From assembly GCA_945834965.1 (NCBI GenBank), contig CAMAHZ010000083.1:1-6138 (forward strand): a DNA stretch of 6,138 bases. The letters run 5' to 3'. Position numbers and translations under genes: made by a program. The first letter of the stretch is position 1. Each line of letters begins with the position of its first letter. Below, piece by piece: positions 5,457 to 6,138 of the stretch. The notes beneath the pieces are model-generated. The model was not told the origin of the DNA and searched no databases. It was given only the letters and a program-made list of their open reading frames with translations. Origin of the DNA: an uncultured Clostridia bacterium. Its GTDB lineage: Bacteria; Bacillota; Clostridia; Christensenellales; Borkfalkiaceae.

Positions 5457-6138
5457 TTAATACAGGTCGTTATCGCTCTTTTTAAGAATCTCTAAAGCTT
5501 CTTCGTCTAACTCTACGCCGTTTTCATAAAAGGAGTCGACCCTTTGCTTTTCCTTGCGTTCGTCATCTAAACGCTTTAAAAAATCGTTTTGGTCTTCCGT
5601 CATGCCGTCAAGCTTGCGCAAAACGACCATTACGATTACACCCATAAACAACGAAAGCAAGTCGGTTTGCAAAAATTTGATAAAGCCGCTAAGCGCCGTG
5701 TACCCGTCTACGGGCGAAATCGCAAACCCGATTGCCCAAACGATTGACTTGCCGAGATATACGCACGCCCAACCGCCTATCGCAAACAACGCTATACCCC
5801 ACCACTTTGAAGTTATCTTTTTTACACCCAAAAGATATCTCGGGATAAGCATTAACGCAACGAACGCATTGCCTATTAAGTAGCACGCCCATTGATGTCC
5901 GCTGACTTTGTCGATATTCAAAAGACAGACGATTAAACCGCTAACTAACGCATATACGACCGACGGCCACCCCCAACGCAACATAACGATTAGAATTATG
6001 GGGATTGAAAAAGATACCGTATAATAGGCTTCCTTTGGCATTACGCCTGCGGCAAAATAGCCTATTAATTCGGATATAGCAAGTATTACCGCAAAAAGAA
6101 ACAAGTCGGTAAATCTATATTGTTTTACGGAAATCTGC
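5457..6138 (-). CDS. Integral membrane protein, ECF-transporter S-component-like (5' end missing)
   Basis: The frame is open from the right edge to the TAA at 5459-5457, giving 226 visible residues. The true start lies beyond 6138. A TTG at 6104 could be read as a start, but 11 further in-frame codons precede it (Q-I-S-V-K-Q-Y-R-F-T-D) and no ribosome binding site is seen there. Around six hydrophobic helices run from about residue 11 to 174 (numbered from the edge). The first contains AVILA, an AxxxA pattern like the one S components use to contact EcfT. The size and the N-terminal helix pair also fit a small vitamin-uptake S component. A charged cytoplasmic tail of about 50 residues (MTEDQNDFLKRLDDERKEK onward) follows, which is unusual for that family. 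The substrate is unknown, and an unrelated membrane protein is possible. It is separated from the importer by 128 bp and a promoter. Confidence 0.6.
   Translation of the reverse strand, partial: QISVKQYRFTDLFLFAVILAISELIGYFAAGVMPKEAYYTVSFSIPIILIVMLRWGWPSVVYALVSGLIVCLLNIDKVSGHQWACYLIGNAFVALMLIPRYLLGVKKITSKWWGIALFAIGGWACVYLGKSIVWAIGFAISPVDGYTALSGFIKFLQTDLLSLFMGVIVMVVLRKLDGMTEDQNDFLKRLDDERKEKQRVDSFYENGVELDEEALEILKKSDNDLY

Noticed and set aside
5554..5883. A 109-codon plus-strand open frame opposite the right-hand membrane gene
   Set aside because: It lies fully antisense to a coherent membrane protein, has no recognisable ribosome binding site or domain, and has the composition expected of a reverse-strand shadow.
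1..6138. Search for CRISPR arrays, tRNAs, insertion sequences, toxin-antitoxin or defence genes
   Set aside because: No spaced direct-repeat array, cloverleaf-like segment, transposase motif or terminal inverted repeat was seen. Nearly all sequence is occupied by the five minus-strand genes.

Overview
The window looks like a chromosomal piece of a Gram-positive anaerobe, most likely an uncultured gut-type Clostridia. The reasons are GGAGG-type ribosome binding sites, a lipoprotein-anchored solute-binding protein, LplB/LplC-type sugar permeases without a local ATPase, and an intrinsic terminator. This placement is inferred from gene style; no marker gene is present. Every gene I can support lies on the minus strand, so the window reads biologically from right to left.

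Right to left, the layout is as follows. (1) 6138-5457 holds the 3' part of an integral membrane protein with a charged cytoplasmic tail. It resembles an ECF-transporter S component and its start lies outside the window. (2) 5456-5329 is a 128-bp intergenic region with a good sigma-A-type promoter, two perfect inverted repeats placed at the -35 box and the predicted start site, and a cre-like site. (3) 5328-4240 and 4224-3268 encode two permeases of a CUT1-type carbohydrate importer. (4) 3201-607 encodes a very large (864 aa) solute-binding lipoprotein. (5) 606-519 contains two small hairpins and then a strong terminator-like hairpin with a T7 tract. (6) 505-1 holds the 5' part of a small membrane protein of unknown function that runs off the left edge. 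Its Shine-Dalgarno sequence begins right after the terminator's T-tract.

The three central genes form one functional unit: the lipoprotein captures a carbohydrate outside the cell and delivers it to the heterodimeric permease. The energising ATPase is not encoded here; in this family it is usually a shared MsmK/MsmX-type protein encoded elsewhere. The substrate cannot be read from the sequence. The promoter with its symmetric sites suggests substrate- or carbon-source-controlled transcription. The hairpins flanking the lipoprotein gene suggest that it is expressed at a different level from the permeases and from the downstream membrane gene.

I see no mobile element, CRISPR array, tRNA, rRNA, phage or defence gene. 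The unusual points are regulatory architecture, the oversized binding protein and the uncharacterised membrane protein, not a clearly new system.
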